From Carnobacterium_B sp040274945 (GTDB lineage Bacteria > Bacillota > Bacilli > Lactobacillales > Carnobacteriaceae), in contig NZ_JBEMAR010000008.1 of assembly GCF_040274945.1 (NCBI RefSeq), forward strand, positions 62,001 to 126,000: a stretch of 64,000 nucleotides of DNA, given 5' to 3'. Positions 9,279 through 19,097 of this stretch are shown in pieces. Positions within the stretch are counted from its first letter, which is position 1. Every line of letters begins with the position of its first letter. The position numbers and the translations under genes are program-made. The notes under the pieces were generated by a model. The model did not search any database. It had not been told where the DNA came from and saw only the letters and a program-made list of their open reading frames with translations.

Positions 9279-9977
9279 TTAAACTCGTCTGCGACGTCCA
9301 CCAGTAGGTGTTGAGCCACTATCATCGCCTATTGCTTCGGCTTGTCCTGCTCTACGACGACGAGTTCCGCCAGTTGTTTTACCTTGAGCATTCAACCCTT
9401 TAATTGAACCGAATCCTAATTCACCAGCTTTTTCATCTTCGGCCATCCATTTTGTAACAGAAATTAAAGCATCTGGATGGATGTTTAACATTTCACCAAT
9501 TAATTCTCTACGAGAAAAACTATCAACTGAAATTAATTCTTCTTTCATCCATTCAGCGATATAGTGAAGCCCTGCTCCAACACCAAATTCAACTAAATCT
9601 TTAAGTTCGTCGTCACTACCTTCACGAACAATGCGAGCTACATCTTCACGAGTATACGCAATCTCTGGAACTTCTTCTGTATCATATGGTAATCCTAATG
9701 CTTTACGAACTTCCATATCATCTGTATAAAGATTATCAAAAATAAGTTGTTTACCACCAGCCATTTGAGATAATTGGTATAGTTCATCAAATGAAACACT
9801 AATTGCATGAGGTGGTTGTCCATTAACATAAGGACGAAATTGACGTGTTACTGGAGAACCATTTGAAAGTGTAACTGAATAAGATACATTTGCTCTTCCA
9901 TAATTCTGTAGGGTTACTCTACGATCTCCACTAAGATCTTTGATCCCTAAGAAACTATAATCTACGCTATTTGACAT
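9279..9977 (-). CDS. Head-region protein with Arg-rich C-terminal tail
   Basis: 232 aa from the ATG at 9977 (MSNSVDYSFLGI), chosen because GGAGAG is 7 nt upstream; a longer form starts 10 codons earlier without a ribosome site. The C-terminal tail carries two TGG(T)RRRR boxes (GGTRRRRAGQ and GGRRRRV) separated by an acidic stretch. A DNA- or capsid-binding tail is likely. It follows the major capsid gene and is bounded by terminators on both sides. Family unknown. Confidence 0.75.
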   Translation of the reverse strand: MSNSVDYSFLGIKDLSGDRRVTLQNYGRANVSYSVTLSNGSPVTRQFRPYVNGQPPHAISVSFDELYQLSQMAGGKQLIFDNLYTDDMEVRKALGLPYDTEEVPEIAYTREDVARIVREGSDDELKDLVEFGVGAGLHYIAEWMKEELISVDSFSRRELIGEMLNIHPDALISVTKWMAEDEKAGELGFGSIKGLNAQGKTTGGTRRRRAGQAEAIGDDSGSTPTGGRRRRV

Positions 9978-10050
9978 AATAAATCTCTCCTTTTTCTCTT
10001 TTGTCAACTTAGTTGTAAATACGTAATTTTAACTTGTACTAAAATGCCCC

Positions 10051-10086
10051 CAAAAAGAAAAGGTTCTAACAAAAAGTTAGAACCTT
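10051..10086 (-). terminator. Rho-independent terminator after major capsid gene
   Basis: An 11-bp perfect stem (AAGGTTCTAAC with its complement), a T5 loop and a TTTTCTTTTT tail on the minus strand. Confidence 0.9.
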
Positions 10087-10099
10087 GGGAGTTTTTATA

Positions 10100-11197
10100 T
10101 TAAACCAGACGAGTATAAGTAGGAACTACTTCTTTGTCTGATGGGTCTACAATGATAACTCCGCCACCTTCAGGCCAGTTATTCAATGCAGTGTTTTCAT
10201 AGATACAGATTGCTGGATTAGCAAACAATGCAGTACCAATTTTTTTGTAGAAGTGAATCTCTTTAGACCAGTCGTCGTTTTCAACTTCTTTGGTATAAGT
10301 TTCACCCTCAAAAGCAATTTTAACAGGTTTGTTTTTGCTTGCTGGTAAGATCCAAGCCATACCTAGAGGCAATGTTACAGCAGAAGCTTCGTTTGATTCA
10401 TTATAGAATGAATGAGGAAGTACAACTACGTTAACCCCTTTATATGTGCCAAGGTAACCTTTACGAGAGTATTCTTCTTTTTGTCCAACAGTCATCATGT
10501 GACCTTCTGGTAAGATTTCTGATGCAAATAAGAATGAAGTAAAGATTGTTGGCGTGTCATAAGCAGCTGATATACCTAGCAAGTTAGCGAAACCACGTGG
10601 GTCCCAACCAGCTACCGTACGAATGTTGTTTGCAGGAATCAATGTATCAGATTTCAATGCAACCATGTGACGTAGGATTTGTTTGTAAATTACTTCTTCG
10701 TAACCTTCTGTGATGATTTGAATCAATTCAGGGAAGTCGATACGACCTTCTAAAAATTCTTCAAATGAAATCATTACAGCGGCACCGTAAGCAGTAGTCG
10801 GCATATCGAATACTTCACGGTCTAGTTTGAACACTTCGTATAGACCAGCAGGGCTGACTTGAGTAACGAAGTTACGTCCACGTACATGTCCTTTAGGACG
10901 GTTGAAAGTAATTTTTTCTCCATTTCCTACTGTTTGAATTTCAGCGAAACGATTTAAGCTATCGAACATACGTTTTGGTAGTAAATCATCAACTGTTTCT
11001 TCTAATAGTTGGAAGATTAATTCTTTGTTTTTGTTATAAGCACGACGATCGCCGGCTAATAGTTGAAATTGAGCACGTAGCGCATCATTTAACCCTTCTT
11101 GAGTAAACTCAGTATCGTTAAACTGAATTTTAGGCTGTTCATTTGTAGCTACGGTAAACATCAAAGTTTTTAAATGTTTGTCAGTAAGTCTTTCCAT
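10100..11197 (-). CDS. Major capsid protein (HK97 fold)
   Basis: 365 aa. An N-terminal helical arm is followed by alternating alpha/beta segments typical of HK97-fold capsid proteins (KITFNRPKGHVRGRNFV, EEFLEGRIDFPELIQII). The end of the protein is beta-rich (WSKEIHFYKKIGTALFANPA). It lies downstream of portal, protease-scaffold and decoration-like genes and is followed by a strong terminator. Family assignment is from context and composition. Confidence 0.85.
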   Translation of the reverse strand: MERLTDKHLKTLMFTVATNEQPKIQFNDTEFTQEGLNDALRAQFQLLAGDRRAYNKNKELIFQLLEETVDDLLPKRMFDSLNRFAEIQTVGNGEKITFNRPKGHVRGRNFVTQVSPAGLYEVFKLDREVFDMPTTAYGAAVMISFEEFLEGRIDFPELIQIITEGYEEVIYKQILRHMVALKSDTLIPANNIRTVAGWDPRGFANLLGISAAYDTPTIFTSFLFASEILPEGHMMTVGQKEEYSRKGYLGTYKGVNVVVLPHSFYNESNEASAVTLPLGMAWILPASKNKPVKIAFEGETYTKEVENDDWSKEIHFYKKIGTALFANPAICIYENTALNNWPEGGGVIIVDPSDKEVVPTYTRLV

Positions 11198-11214
11198 TCT
11201 AGTTTTCCTCCTTC

Positions 11215-11799
11215 TTAGGCGTTAGCTGCAATTACTACAACTTTGTAAGCTGCTTGTCCATCAGCCATTGTAGTTTTGTCAGTAACTTTAACTTGAATAA
11301 GGTCTACTGTTCCCGCAGCGTCTAAAAGACCTTGATCGTTGATTTTTAGAACGTCTCCAACTTCTGGAGTACCTTCTAAGTTATTTGTTGTGAATACGTC
11401 ACCTACTGTTAATCCAATCAAACGTGGAATTACAGTTCCGTGTGCTTTTTCAGCTTTGTCGTAATAAGGACTTTGTGTCATTTGGTTAATCGTTGGAGCT
11501 TTTGTAAATAAAGCAAAGTCTTTATTTGATGTGAATTGGCTATATAATTTAACCTCTGTATAAACAATACCAATATAAGCACTATCTGCTTTTGGTAAAT
11601 CTAGTTCACCTTTTTTAAGATTTCCGTCTAAACCAACACCTGGGTTCCATGCTAAAAAGATACCATTTTCAATGTATCCTCCCAAAGCTTCCACTGTTTC
11701 AGGTTTAACGGCAACATCGGCTAAAACACGACCTTGTTTGATACCAGTAATACGGTTTGGTTCAACCTGGCCATAACCTAATTTTGTAAATTTTGCCAT
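11215..11799 (-). CDS. Probable head decoration or capsid-stabilising protein
   Basis: 194 aa, beta-rich, with no membrane segment. It sits directly before the major capsid gene, 17 nt away, the usual site of gpD-like decoration proteins, which are translated in large amounts. GGGAGG precedes the ATG. No catalytic motif was seen. Confidence 0.65.
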   Translation of the reverse strand: MAKFTKLGYGQVEPNRITGIKQGRVLADVAVKPETVEALGGYIENGIFLAWNPGVGLDGNLKKGELDLPKADSAYIGIVYTEVKLYSQFTSNKDFALFTKAPTINQMTQSPYYDKAEKAHGTVIPRLIGLTVGDVFTTNNLEGTPEVGDVLKINDQGLLDAAGTVDLIQVKVTDKTTMADGQAAYKVVVIAANA

Positions 11800-11895
11800 T
11801 TTTGTTTTCCTCCCTTAATGGTTTTACAATTCTGTTCGCTCATTTTGTAGTAAAAACAAGCGAACAATAATTGCAATTTTTTGATATGCGATAAA

Positions 11896-14088
11896 TTATT
11901 TTTGAAGTTTAGATGAAGCATCTAAGAATTGAGCCAAAGCATCAATAGCAGATACTCGATCGTTTTCTACGAAGCTTACCTCTTCTTCTACTGATGAAAA
12001 GACAATCGCATCACCAGATGTTTTTTGACCACTTTGTTTATTTTTAGTTTCACGATATTGAGCGATGATCGCTTTGTTCTCTACTTCTTCAATAGAAAGC
12101 TCGTTAAACTGTAATCGCAAAGCATCTTTAGCTTCTTCAGAAAGATCTACGAAATCACTCAAGATTTCTTCTTTCTTAGATTTTTCGACATTAAGTTTAA
12201 ATTCAAGTAATTCTTGATTTTCTTTCTTTAGTCGATTGTTTTCTGAAATAATTTCTGCGAAGTTTAATTCGTCAAGAGAGAAGTTAGGTTTCTTTTTCTT
12301 CTTGTCTTCATCTTCTTCAACAGGAACTTCTTCTTTAGTTACTTTAGCTGTTTCCACAGTTGTTTGTTCTGCTTTTGGATCTTCCTCAGCATCTGGAGTT
12401 TCTTCAGCTGGGACATCTTCTTTTTCTTCTTCAACATCTGCAGCTACGTCTCCTTCTCCTTCTACTGGAGCATCGTTTTCACCAGGTAGTTCAACTCCTG
12501 GTTCTTCACCATTACCAGTATCTTCTAAAGCAATATCGCCCGCAGGTTCTGCTACTTCTTGTCCTGGTAATTCGTTTTGAATAGAAGCACCTAACAACTC
12601 AGTTAAACGAGTTTTAATTTCTTCAGTATTTTCTATTCTGTCAGCAAGTGCTTCAAGTATTTCAGCGTCGCCGAGCTCAGATAATAGAGCGCTAGTACGT
12701 TTACTTGCAGCGGTTTGGCGCTTGCTCCCAATTTCAGCAGCGGTTTCTTCTTCACTGCCTGCTTGAATAAATTCTCCGCCTTCTGGAGCTCCTTCAGGGT
12801 CTGCTGGTGTTCCATCTGCTTTTGCTGCTGTTGCAACTGCTGCTTCTGGTTCCTTATTATCTGCTTCAGGTTCTCCATTGTCAGAGGGAGTTTCTTCAGC
12901 TACTTCCTCTTTTTCAGCTGCAACTTCTTCCTCAACAGCTGGTTCTTTGTCGTCTTCAGCGACAACTTCTTTTTTAACAGCTTCACTTTCAGGATTTTCT
13001 ACAACAGTTTCTTCTTTAGTTTCAACTGTTTCTTCCTCTGGATTCACTACTTGTTCTTTTTTCTTTTTAATAGCCACTTGTTCTTCCTCCTCTTTGGTAT
13101 CTTCTTCTCCATCTTTAGGTTGTAATAGAGAATTAGATTTCTTAGATTTGTAACTAAGGTTATCAACGCTAACGATAGTTTCTCGACCATCAGGCATTCC
13201 TTGAAGTGCTTCTTGAGCAGCCTTAGTAGCAGGAATAATATCAGCTTCCCTTTTCATTTCTGTTTCGGCGTCTACTAATACAGTAATAGCATCGTCGATT
13301 TTAGCAATGTTTTCTGGGTCTTCTGTTTCTTCTGCTACATCATCAAGAGTGTCGATTGCAACAGAAATCTTTTTACGATTCTCTGCATCTCTTTCTTCGC
13401 CATCAACGTCTACAACTAGGTCAGCATCTTCAAAGTTATTGTTTAATGCAAATTTTAATTCAGTCATAAAATCACTAACTCCTTCGTTTATTTTTGCAAT
13501 TCCTTCATCATTATGTTGAAATTGCATAGCTGACGCAACATATGCTCCTGGGAAAGCAGGTTTAACATCGTCACCAAGAATACATAAAGCTTGAAAAGCT
13601 GTATCTATGATTTCGATTCTTCCATCGCCAATAGGTCGCATGATAGTATTTTCTTCACTTAGTTCCATTGATTGAGGTCTACCCTCTAAAGCTTGTGCAA
13701 CTTCTTTGTAAAGTGTGGTCCAAAGATACCCAAAAGTGACCAAATAATCATCTTCGTCCCAGAAAATAGTTGGGTTCTCTGGTATAACGCCCACTGATTT
13801 TGTTTCGCCGATTGTTACGAACTCGCCGAATTTATCATAGACAGCTTGTTGTCCATGTTCACCAAAATCTTCTTTATAGTGGTTGTAATATGTTAAAATA
13901 GGTGTTAAACCTAATGAACGCTTTGCTGCAGATTCAAGGACATCTTTCGTGAATAAGAATTGATTCCCTTGGCCTGGTTTTGCGATTCTAATTTTTACTT
14001 TAGAAATCATTGGATTCCCTTCTACTGGGAGAGCCTCCAAGAATTGAATCTCGGTAGAAAATGCTAAAGTTGTTTTTTCTAAGCTCAT
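11896..14088 (-). CDS. Prohead protease fused to acidic scaffold
   Basis: 730 aa. Residues 1-190 look like a herpesvirus-type serine protease: LTYYNHYKEDFGEHG supplies the catalytic His region and GRPQSMELSEEN the Ser region. Residues about 300-600 are very acidic and repetitive, with E, P, A and V blocks, which explains long spurious reading frames on the other strand. Residues 610-730 are coiled coil. Protease and scaffold are often fused or nested in such phages. The scaffold is expected to be degraded after capsid assembly. Confidence 0.85.
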   Translation of the reverse strand: MSLEKTTLAFSTEIQFLEALPVEGNPMISKVKIRIAKPGQGNQFLFTKDVLESAAKRSLGLTPILTYYNHYKEDFGEHGQQAVYDKFGEFVTIGETKSVGVIPENPTIFWDEDDYLVTFGYLWTTLYKEVAQALEGRPQSMELSEENTIMRPIGDGRIEIIDTAFQALCILGDDVKPAFPGAYVASAMQFQHNDEGIAKINEGVSDFMTELKFALNNNFEDADLVVDVDGEERDAENRKKISVAIDTLDDVAEETEDPENIAKIDDAITVLVDAETEMKREADIIPATKAAQEALQGMPDGRETIVSVDNLSYKSKKSNSLLQPKDGEEDTKEEEEQVAIKKKKEQVVNPEEETVETKEETVVENPESEAVKKEVVAEDDKEPAVEEEVAAEKEEVAEETPSDNGEPEADNKEPEAAVATAAKADGTPADPEGAPEGGEFIQAGSEEETAAEIGSKRQTAASKRTSALLSELGDAEILEALADRIENTEEIKTRLTELLGASIQNELPGQEVAEPAGDIALEDTGNGEEPGVELPGENDAPVEGEGDVAADVEEEKEDVPAEETPDAEEDPKAEQTTVETAKVTKEEVPVEEDEDKKKKKPNFSLDELNFAEIISENNRLKKENQELLEFKLNVEKSKKEEILSDFVDLSEEAKDALRLQFNELSIEEVENKAIIAQYRETKNKQSGQKTSGDAIVFSSVEEEVSFVENDRVSAIDALAQFLDASSKLQK

Positions 14089-14092
14089 TATA

Positions 14093-15649
14093 TTATCCTC
14101 CTTGGTTTGCTATTGTCTTGTCGCTTTTTTCTGATTCTGGTAATGGAGGTCTTCCACCACTGCCCGACCCACTTGTTGATGTTGCTGTGTGAGATGATTG
14201 CAGAGGTTTCATGTGAGACTTGATATCCAGAATATTATTTTCAAAGACTATCGAAGACATTAGGTCTAATTGAGATTGTCCAATAGCAACAGCAGGAAGA
14301 AACGCCGAATATCCTAATGTGGCAAAGTCTTTAGTTTGTGTTGCATATTTTTCTTTATTATGTTCTGTTACTTTCAAGATTTGTAATCTTGTATAGAATA
14401 AATCTTCTTCTTCTGATTCACTTCCAAAGTTATAGTCTAACTGGAAGTTTAACCAGTCTTCAAATTTTTCTACCAAAGTAAAGATTAATGCCATATCAAC
14501 ATTTTGTGATTTTTCAAGAGCCATATTACCCTCAGTTGAGAATAATTGTTGTGATACTCCCATTTCAGAGTAAACATCTTTATTCCAGTTTGAAAAATCA
14601 ATAGGTGCTGATGAAGCTTCGTTCAAGTTCACATTTGATACTTCCGCAAAGGTTGTAAGCAAATCAGTTTGTCTTGTATCTTCAAAGACCTTTTTCGCAC
14701 TATTATGGAATGCTTCCATTTCGATAATATCGAATACTGGTTCATCATCATCATTTAGTGGGAAATGTTGCACAACTAAGTTATACAACTCATTTTCTGC
14801 TTTACGTTTTTCAATGCCTTTAAGTTCTAATACATCTAGGATAGCAAAGAATGAGTTCGCTAAGATAGGTTGTAAAGAAGGGTTAAAGTAAAACGCTGCG
14901 GCATGATTAGGATCTAGCGTAATCCAGTTACCATCATCAAACATTGTAGGATTTAATCTTTTTTGCGAAGTATTTTTGCCCTCGTATCGGTCTTGCTTCA
15001 ATTTATTAAATTCTGAAACAACTTCTGGAGGGAAAGAATTTAACATTCTTATCTTCTCTTGGTGGTTCGGGAACTTATCAAAATAACGTAAGTTAAATTC
15101 AACAGTTGGAAAACCATTTGAGAAACCTCTAGTTCGACACCAGTTAACTGGCAATTTTTGAATAACAGCTTTACTTCCTCTTCTTCTAAAGTAAACGAAA
15201 CTAACTCCGTCCACAATTACATCAAGAGCAATGTTTCTTAATGATGTTTTAAGTTTCATATCTTCTAAAAATCGTAATTGATTAATAACCGCTCTCGTTA
15301 CTGTTTTTTCGTCAACTTCCATACCTAGGACTCTTGGCATTAATAAATAGCTGTATGTTGGCATGTAAGCTAAGTATCTAGCTGCAGATGCGTAAACACC
15401 AGACGTTTTAAAAAAGTGCTGTGACACAGCTCTAATACCTTCAATATCATTTGTTCTAAAGGCATTGTCTAAAGCAATACGAACATCTTCCGTTGAAACG
15501 AAAGTGTTTGATAAACCTTTGCTTCCTGACATACCCCAACCAAAGTTTGTAGTTTGACGAGGACTAGAATAAGCAAATTCTAATTTGTCTATCTTGTTCT
15601 TTGTTAGCTCAGGGTTCTTTTTCTGTGGTTGTCTTCTTCTAACCGACAT
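14093..15649 (-). CDS. Portal protein
   Basis: 518 aa. It starts MSVRRRQPQKKNPEL after AGGAGG. It contains the portal-like core (ITLDPNHAAAFYFNPSL, then YSEMGVSQQLFSTEGN) and a long helical stem with conserved DxxxxEKFEDWLNFQLDYNF-type residues. It lies immediately upstream of the protease-scaffold gene (4 nt). It forms the dodecameric DNA entry ring. The Ser/Gly-rich C-terminus (STSGSGSGGRPPL) is low complexity. Confidence 0.88.
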   Translation of the reverse strand: MSVRRRQPQKKNPELTKNKIDKLEFAYSSPRQTTNFGWGMSGSKGLSNTFVSTEDVRIALDNAFRTNDIEGIRAVSQHFFKTSGVYASAARYLAYMPTYSYLLMPRVLGMEVDEKTVTRAVINQLRFLEDMKLKTSLRNIALDVIVDGVSFVYFRRRGSKAVIQKLPVNWCRTRGFSNGFPTVEFNLRYFDKFPNHQEKIRMLNSFPPEVVSEFNKLKQDRYEGKNTSQKRLNPTMFDDGNWITLDPNHAAAFYFNPSLQPILANSFFAILDVLELKGIEKRKAENELYNLVVQHFPLNDDDEPVFDIIEMEAFHNSAKKVFEDTRQTDLLTTFAEVSNVNLNEASSAPIDFSNWNKDVYSEMGVSQQLFSTEGNMALEKSQNVDMALIFTLVEKFEDWLNFQLDYNFGSESEEEDLFYTRLQILKVTEHNKEKYATQTKDFATLGYSAFLPAVAIGQSQLDLMSSIVFENNILDIKSHMKPLQSSHTATSTSGSGSGGRPPLPESEKSDKTIANQGG

Positions 15650-15699
15650 TTATAAACTCCTCCTTATCTCCTCGTTTTTATCTCTCCAAAAATAAACAT

Positions 15700-15733
15700 A
15701 AAACGGCCAATCTTTTAAAAGAAAGACCGTTTT
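15700..15733 (-). terminator. Rho-independent terminator
   Basis: AAAACGGUC pairs with GGCCGUUUU (one G-U), then ATG and T-rich sequence on the minus strand. It follows the nuclease gene. Confidence 0.75.
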
Positions 15734-15746
15734 TATATATAAGTGT

Positions 15747-16115
15747 TTAAATTCCTGCTTTTTTCATAATATAGTCCAGATTTACTTCTTCTAGCTCCCA
15801 ATAAGGAATTTCAATCAAAATTATATTGTGTCTTTGGCAGTATAATCGTTTTTGATTATCATTATATTTCTGTCTGGCGAACTTCTTTGGTCCGCCGAAA
15901 GCTGCTACTGGTTCATAGTGTTGTTCACCATTTACTTCAATAGCAAAATCAATATTATAATCTTCATCAAAAACCATAAAGTCAAATGCTAGAGGTCTTC
16001 CAGAACTAGCGATTAAATCAGGAAAAGAATATTCTTCTTCCCAAACAAAATCATTTTCTCTTAGAATATCTCTAATTTTTAAATGACCTCTTGATACTCC
16101 TTTAAATGCTGGCAT
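15747..16115 (-). CDS. PD-(D/E)XK nuclease, Vsr/DUF559-like (possible homing nuclease)
   Basis: 122 aa. LAFDFMVFD supplies the Asp and FAIEVNGEQHYEP the ExN strand, followed by KYNDNQKRLYCQRHNI and ILIEIPYWEL. This is the pattern of small Vsr-like and DUF559-like nucleases. Such genes commonly sit as mobile insertions between terminase and portal genes, as here. It has its own ribosome site and terminator. Whether it acts in packaging, repair or homing is not shown by the sequence. Confidence 0.8.
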   Translation of the reverse strand: MPAFKGVSRGHLKIRDILRENDFVWEEEYSFPDLIASSGRPLAFDFMVFDEDYNIDFAIEVNGEQHYEPVAAFGGPKKFARQKYNDNQKRLYCQRHNIILIEIPYWELEEVNLDYIMKKAGI

Positions 16116-16126
16116 AGAACTCCTCC

Positions 16127-17887
16127 TTAATTAATAAATACAAAGTTTGCCAAACCTCCACGTTTACGTTTACGATCTTCATCTTCAAGTATTTTAATTG
16201 CATATATTCCATACATTAAAGATGAAACCTTATCCTTACCAATACCCTTATTTATAGGCTCTAGTTTGAACTGTGTGCCGTTGTTTTGTGATTTGGTAAG
16301 ATTCATCAACTCTGCCTTTAGAATCGATGTGGTAACAAATGGGCGCAGTTTGAGGTTACGTTCTTCAATACTTAATCTCTGATTAACAGCTTTAGAGAAT
16401 ATAGTAGCTTTAGCTTCACGTTCTTCCAAGAGGAAGTGTAATTTACCTGACCCCATTTGTGTTAGTAAAGTGGTGTAACCCTCAAAGTTTAACTCTGCAT
16501 TGGCTTTAATTAACCAAAGCGTATCTTTGATAACGTTAGGACCAGCATCAATATTTTTATATTGTTTCTTCTCGTCATTGTGTACTCCAAAAGCAGGGAA
16601 AGATTCGCCTGTTTTAGGATCCTCGGATGGCATTACTAGATAGTCGACTAAACCGATACCTAGACCATTCGCATCAATTACGATATAACGAGGAAGATAA
16701 TTCATATATTGTCTTTTAATTTCATTAGCCTGTTCACCAAAGTGTTCTGACTCAAATGTGATTATATTTACAAGTGATTTAACGCCAACCCCTTTTTTCT
16801 GTGGGTTAACTTTAATAACACTGATAACAGTTTGCCATCCATTCCGACCTACGTCAATACCAAACATATAGTAAGCATCTTTATTTCCATTGCCACTTCT
16901 TGTGGTTTCAACTTGTTTGATAGTTCTCATTCGATCGAATACATCTCCATTAAAGAATGAACCGATTGCTGAACCAGCCCAAATAGATTCATATTCACGT
17001 GAGAATGAGATTTCATCAAATGTACCATCGGCTTTAAGGTCATTAACGAATCCTCGGTCTAATAGACCCATCTTAACTGGCGTTCTCCATGTTCCACCCA
17101 TTACAAAAGCAGTTCCAGGACGTACGATTTGCCATACTAGTAACTGGATTTGTTTTTGATAGCTAAAGTGATCTCGGAAACCAGCAGATGTAATATAAAT
17201 CTGTGATTTGTTCATCTTGTCATTAGGGTCAACTTCTCCATTTGCTGCACGACGAGATACGTTCATCATCGGTACGATAACTTGAGAGAATTTTTCCCCA
17301 TCAACAAGGATAACTTCATCGATAAGTCCAGAGTGTCGACGTCCACCACGAGAACTTTCTTTATTGGCAACAACGTTAAAGATTGATCCATTTTTAAAGA
17401 TAATCTGTACATCATCATTACCAATTTTAGAACCAGATGGTCCACGATCCCAACGAATTTCATTATGCAATGCTGGAACTAGGTCACAAAGTTCTCGAAC
17501 CTTTTCCCCAGCGATACCAGCAGCCTGTTCTTTACCACCTGAAGTGATAAATACTTTAATCCCAGGATATAGAATACACTTAATCATCATTAAAAGCACT
17601 GATAAAAAGGATTTAGAAAAGGCACGAGTAAATGTTCCAAAAAAGTATCTGTGCCTCATAGCGGCTCTTAAAAAGACTCTCTGATAAAAGAAAAAGTTAA
17701 ACTTACTATCTTCTCCTTTAATCATATCAATAAACATATCAGGATATTCTCGCCAGAAAGAAATATATTCTCTAAAAACAGGAATATTTTTTCTAACACG
17801 TTCCTCTGTTAAAACAATTTCTCGATTCTTCTTAGCTTCTAAGAAGTCTGATTTAACATTAATCTTTGTTGTCGTCGTTGTCGCCAT
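16127..17887 (-). CDS. terL: Terminase large subunit
   Basis: 586 aa from ATG 17887; an in-frame ATG at 17896 sits directly on the GGGG ribosome site, so the second ATG is preferred. A degenerate Walker A is TRAFSKSF and Walker B is SGLIDEVILVDGE. The RNase H-like nuclease domain carries MFGIDVGRNGWQT, YIVIDANGLGIG and a late Asp in DKVSSLMYGIYAI. It is the ATPase and nuclease that packages DNA. The start overlaps the upstream gene by about 30 nt, so the two are coupled. Confidence 0.95.
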   Translation of the reverse strand: MATTTTTKINVKSDFLEAKKNREIVLTEERVRKNIPVFREYISFWREYPDMFIDMIKGEDSKFNFFFYQRVFLRAAMRHRYFFGTFTRAFSKSFLSVLLMMIKCILYPGIKVFITSGGKEQAAGIAGEKVRELCDLVPALHNEIRWDRGPSGSKIGNDDVQIIFKNGSIFNVVANKESSRGGRRHSGLIDEVILVDGEKFSQVIVPMMNVSRRAANGEVDPNDKMNKSQIYITSAGFRDHFSYQKQIQLLVWQIVRPGTAFVMGGTWRTPVKMGLLDRGFVNDLKADGTFDEISFSREYESIWAGSAIGSFFNGDVFDRMRTIKQVETTRSGNGNKDAYYMFGIDVGRNGWQTVISVIKVNPQKKGVGVKSLVNIITFESEHFGEQANEIKRQYMNYLPRYIVIDANGLGIGLVDYLVMPSEDPKTGESFPAFGVHNDEKKQYKNIDAGPNVIKDTLWLIKANAELNFEGYTTLLTQMGSGKLHFLLEEREAKATIFSKAVNQRLSIEERNLKLRPFVTTSILKAELMNLTKSQNNGTQFKLEPINKGIGKDKVSSLMYGIYAIKILEDEDRKRKRGGLANFVFIN

Positions 17888-19004
17888 CAGCTTCATCCCC
17901 CCACTGGTCTTCGGTTAAGATTTCAGCATCTTTAAAGTAATCTTCATCAGTGATAAAGTCTTTATCGAATAAACTATCATCTTCATCCTCTGCCATTCTA
18001 TCTTTTTCTTCTTCCTGTTTAATAGCTTCGAATGCTTGTTCAATCAGTGTAGCTAAACCAGGTTCTTTTTCAATTAAGTTCTTAGTATAGTTGTTTAAAT
18101 CACGTAATGTTACGTCAACGATATCTTGCGGCTCATTTGTATGGTATACAGGAATAAAACCAACTTCTTCAGCCAAACGAGACATTTCTGAGAAACTGTC
18201 AATATAAGCTTCTTCCTCTTTCTTTTGGGAAGCAGTAAACTTAGCAGATTTCATAAATTTATCGTAGTTACTAGATAATTTACCAACAGCTTCATAATCA
18301 GCAATTTCAATCGCTTGGTCGATACGAATAGATAGTCGTACGATTTTCTTGAGGTAGTCCTCATGAGAAGCTGTAACAATTTCATATGAATCGTGCATCT
18401 CTTTATAGAAGGTTTCTAATTGAAGTAACTCTTCTTCTGTATAACTTGAACCCCATTTAATCTTTAATTCTTTAATTTGGGCACGAGTTAATAGAGCGTC
18501 ATCTTCTTCGTTTTTTTCTTCCTCGTCTTTGCCATGCAAAATTAGAGCAAGAGCACTTTCGATATTATAACCCTCTGCTAATAATTCATCTATTTGTTTT
18601 TTAACTTCTTCTTCTTGTTCACTTTTCTTATCTTCAAAAGCTTCTACAAATTTAGGAGTATCTTCATAATTATAATCTTTAAATTGCAAGAGCTTCATTT
18701 TACCAATGTATTTGCCTAGGATAGTTTGGTTAGCGTTAGGATTTCGCACCAACTGTCCATTTTTTTCTGTAAATAAATATCTTTCTTTTAAACTTTCAAA
18801 TTCTGCTGGAATGTAAGGAATGTTAATTTCTTTAAGTACAGGTAGTATTGTTGAATAAGAATTTAAATCAATCATACTAGCCATACATTTTTTACATTTC
18901 TTCATAGGATTTCCATTCTTGTCTTTATAGAAATCTTTTACTTTAAACTCACGTCCACAGCGTTCGCAACTGATTTTATCAGTTTCTAATAAAGTTGTAG
19001 CCAT
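17859..19004 (-). CDS. Zinc-ribbon protein, putative terminase small subunit
   Basis: 381 aa. The N-terminus has a zinc ribbon (CERCGREFKVKDFY, then KKCKKC). Acidic coiled-coil helices follow, and the acidic tail ends DEADGDNDDNKD. It overlaps the large terminase start. DNA-binding N-terminus, helical oligomerising core and position fit a small terminase, but the family was not recognised, so this is inference. A similar ribbon occurs in the protein ending at 20360. Confidence 0.6.
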   Translation of the reverse strand: MATTLLETDKISCERCGREFKVKDFYKDKNGNPMKKCKKCMASMIDLNSYSTILPVLKEINIPYIPAEFESLKERYLFTEKNGQLVRNPNANQTILGKYIGKMKLLQFKDYNYEDTPKFVEAFEDKKSEQEEEVKKQIDELLAEGYNIESALALILHGKDEEEKNEEDDALLTRAQIKELKIKWGSSYTEEELLQLETFYKEMHDSYEIVTASHEDYLKKIVRLSIRIDQAIEIADYEAVGKLSSNYDKFMKSAKFTASQKKEEEAYIDSFSEMSRLAEEVGFIPVYHTNEPQDIVDVTLRDLNNYTKNLIEKEPGLATLIEQAFEAIKQEEEKDRMAEDEDDSLFDKDFITDEDYFKDAEILTEDQWGDEADGDNDDNKD

Positions 19005-19032
19005 ATATACATTTCCTCCTTTAGGTTAGTTA

Positions 19033-19066
19033 AAAATGACCAGCCTCATTGTTGCTGAAGCTGGTC
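19033..19066 (-). terminator. Rho-independent terminator
   Basis: GACCAGC pairs with GCTGGTC, then ATTTTTAA on the minus strand. It separates the PIN-PhoH gene from the small terminase candidate. Confidence 0.7.
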
Positions 19067-19097
19067 ACAAGTGTATTATACAAATTTGACAAAAGTG

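Noticed and set aside
12236..13153. Several long reading frames on the plus strand within the scaffold gene
   Set aside because: They are mirror frames of the Glu- and Ala-rich scaffold repeats, with Ser/Leu/Phe-only composition and no ribosome sites.
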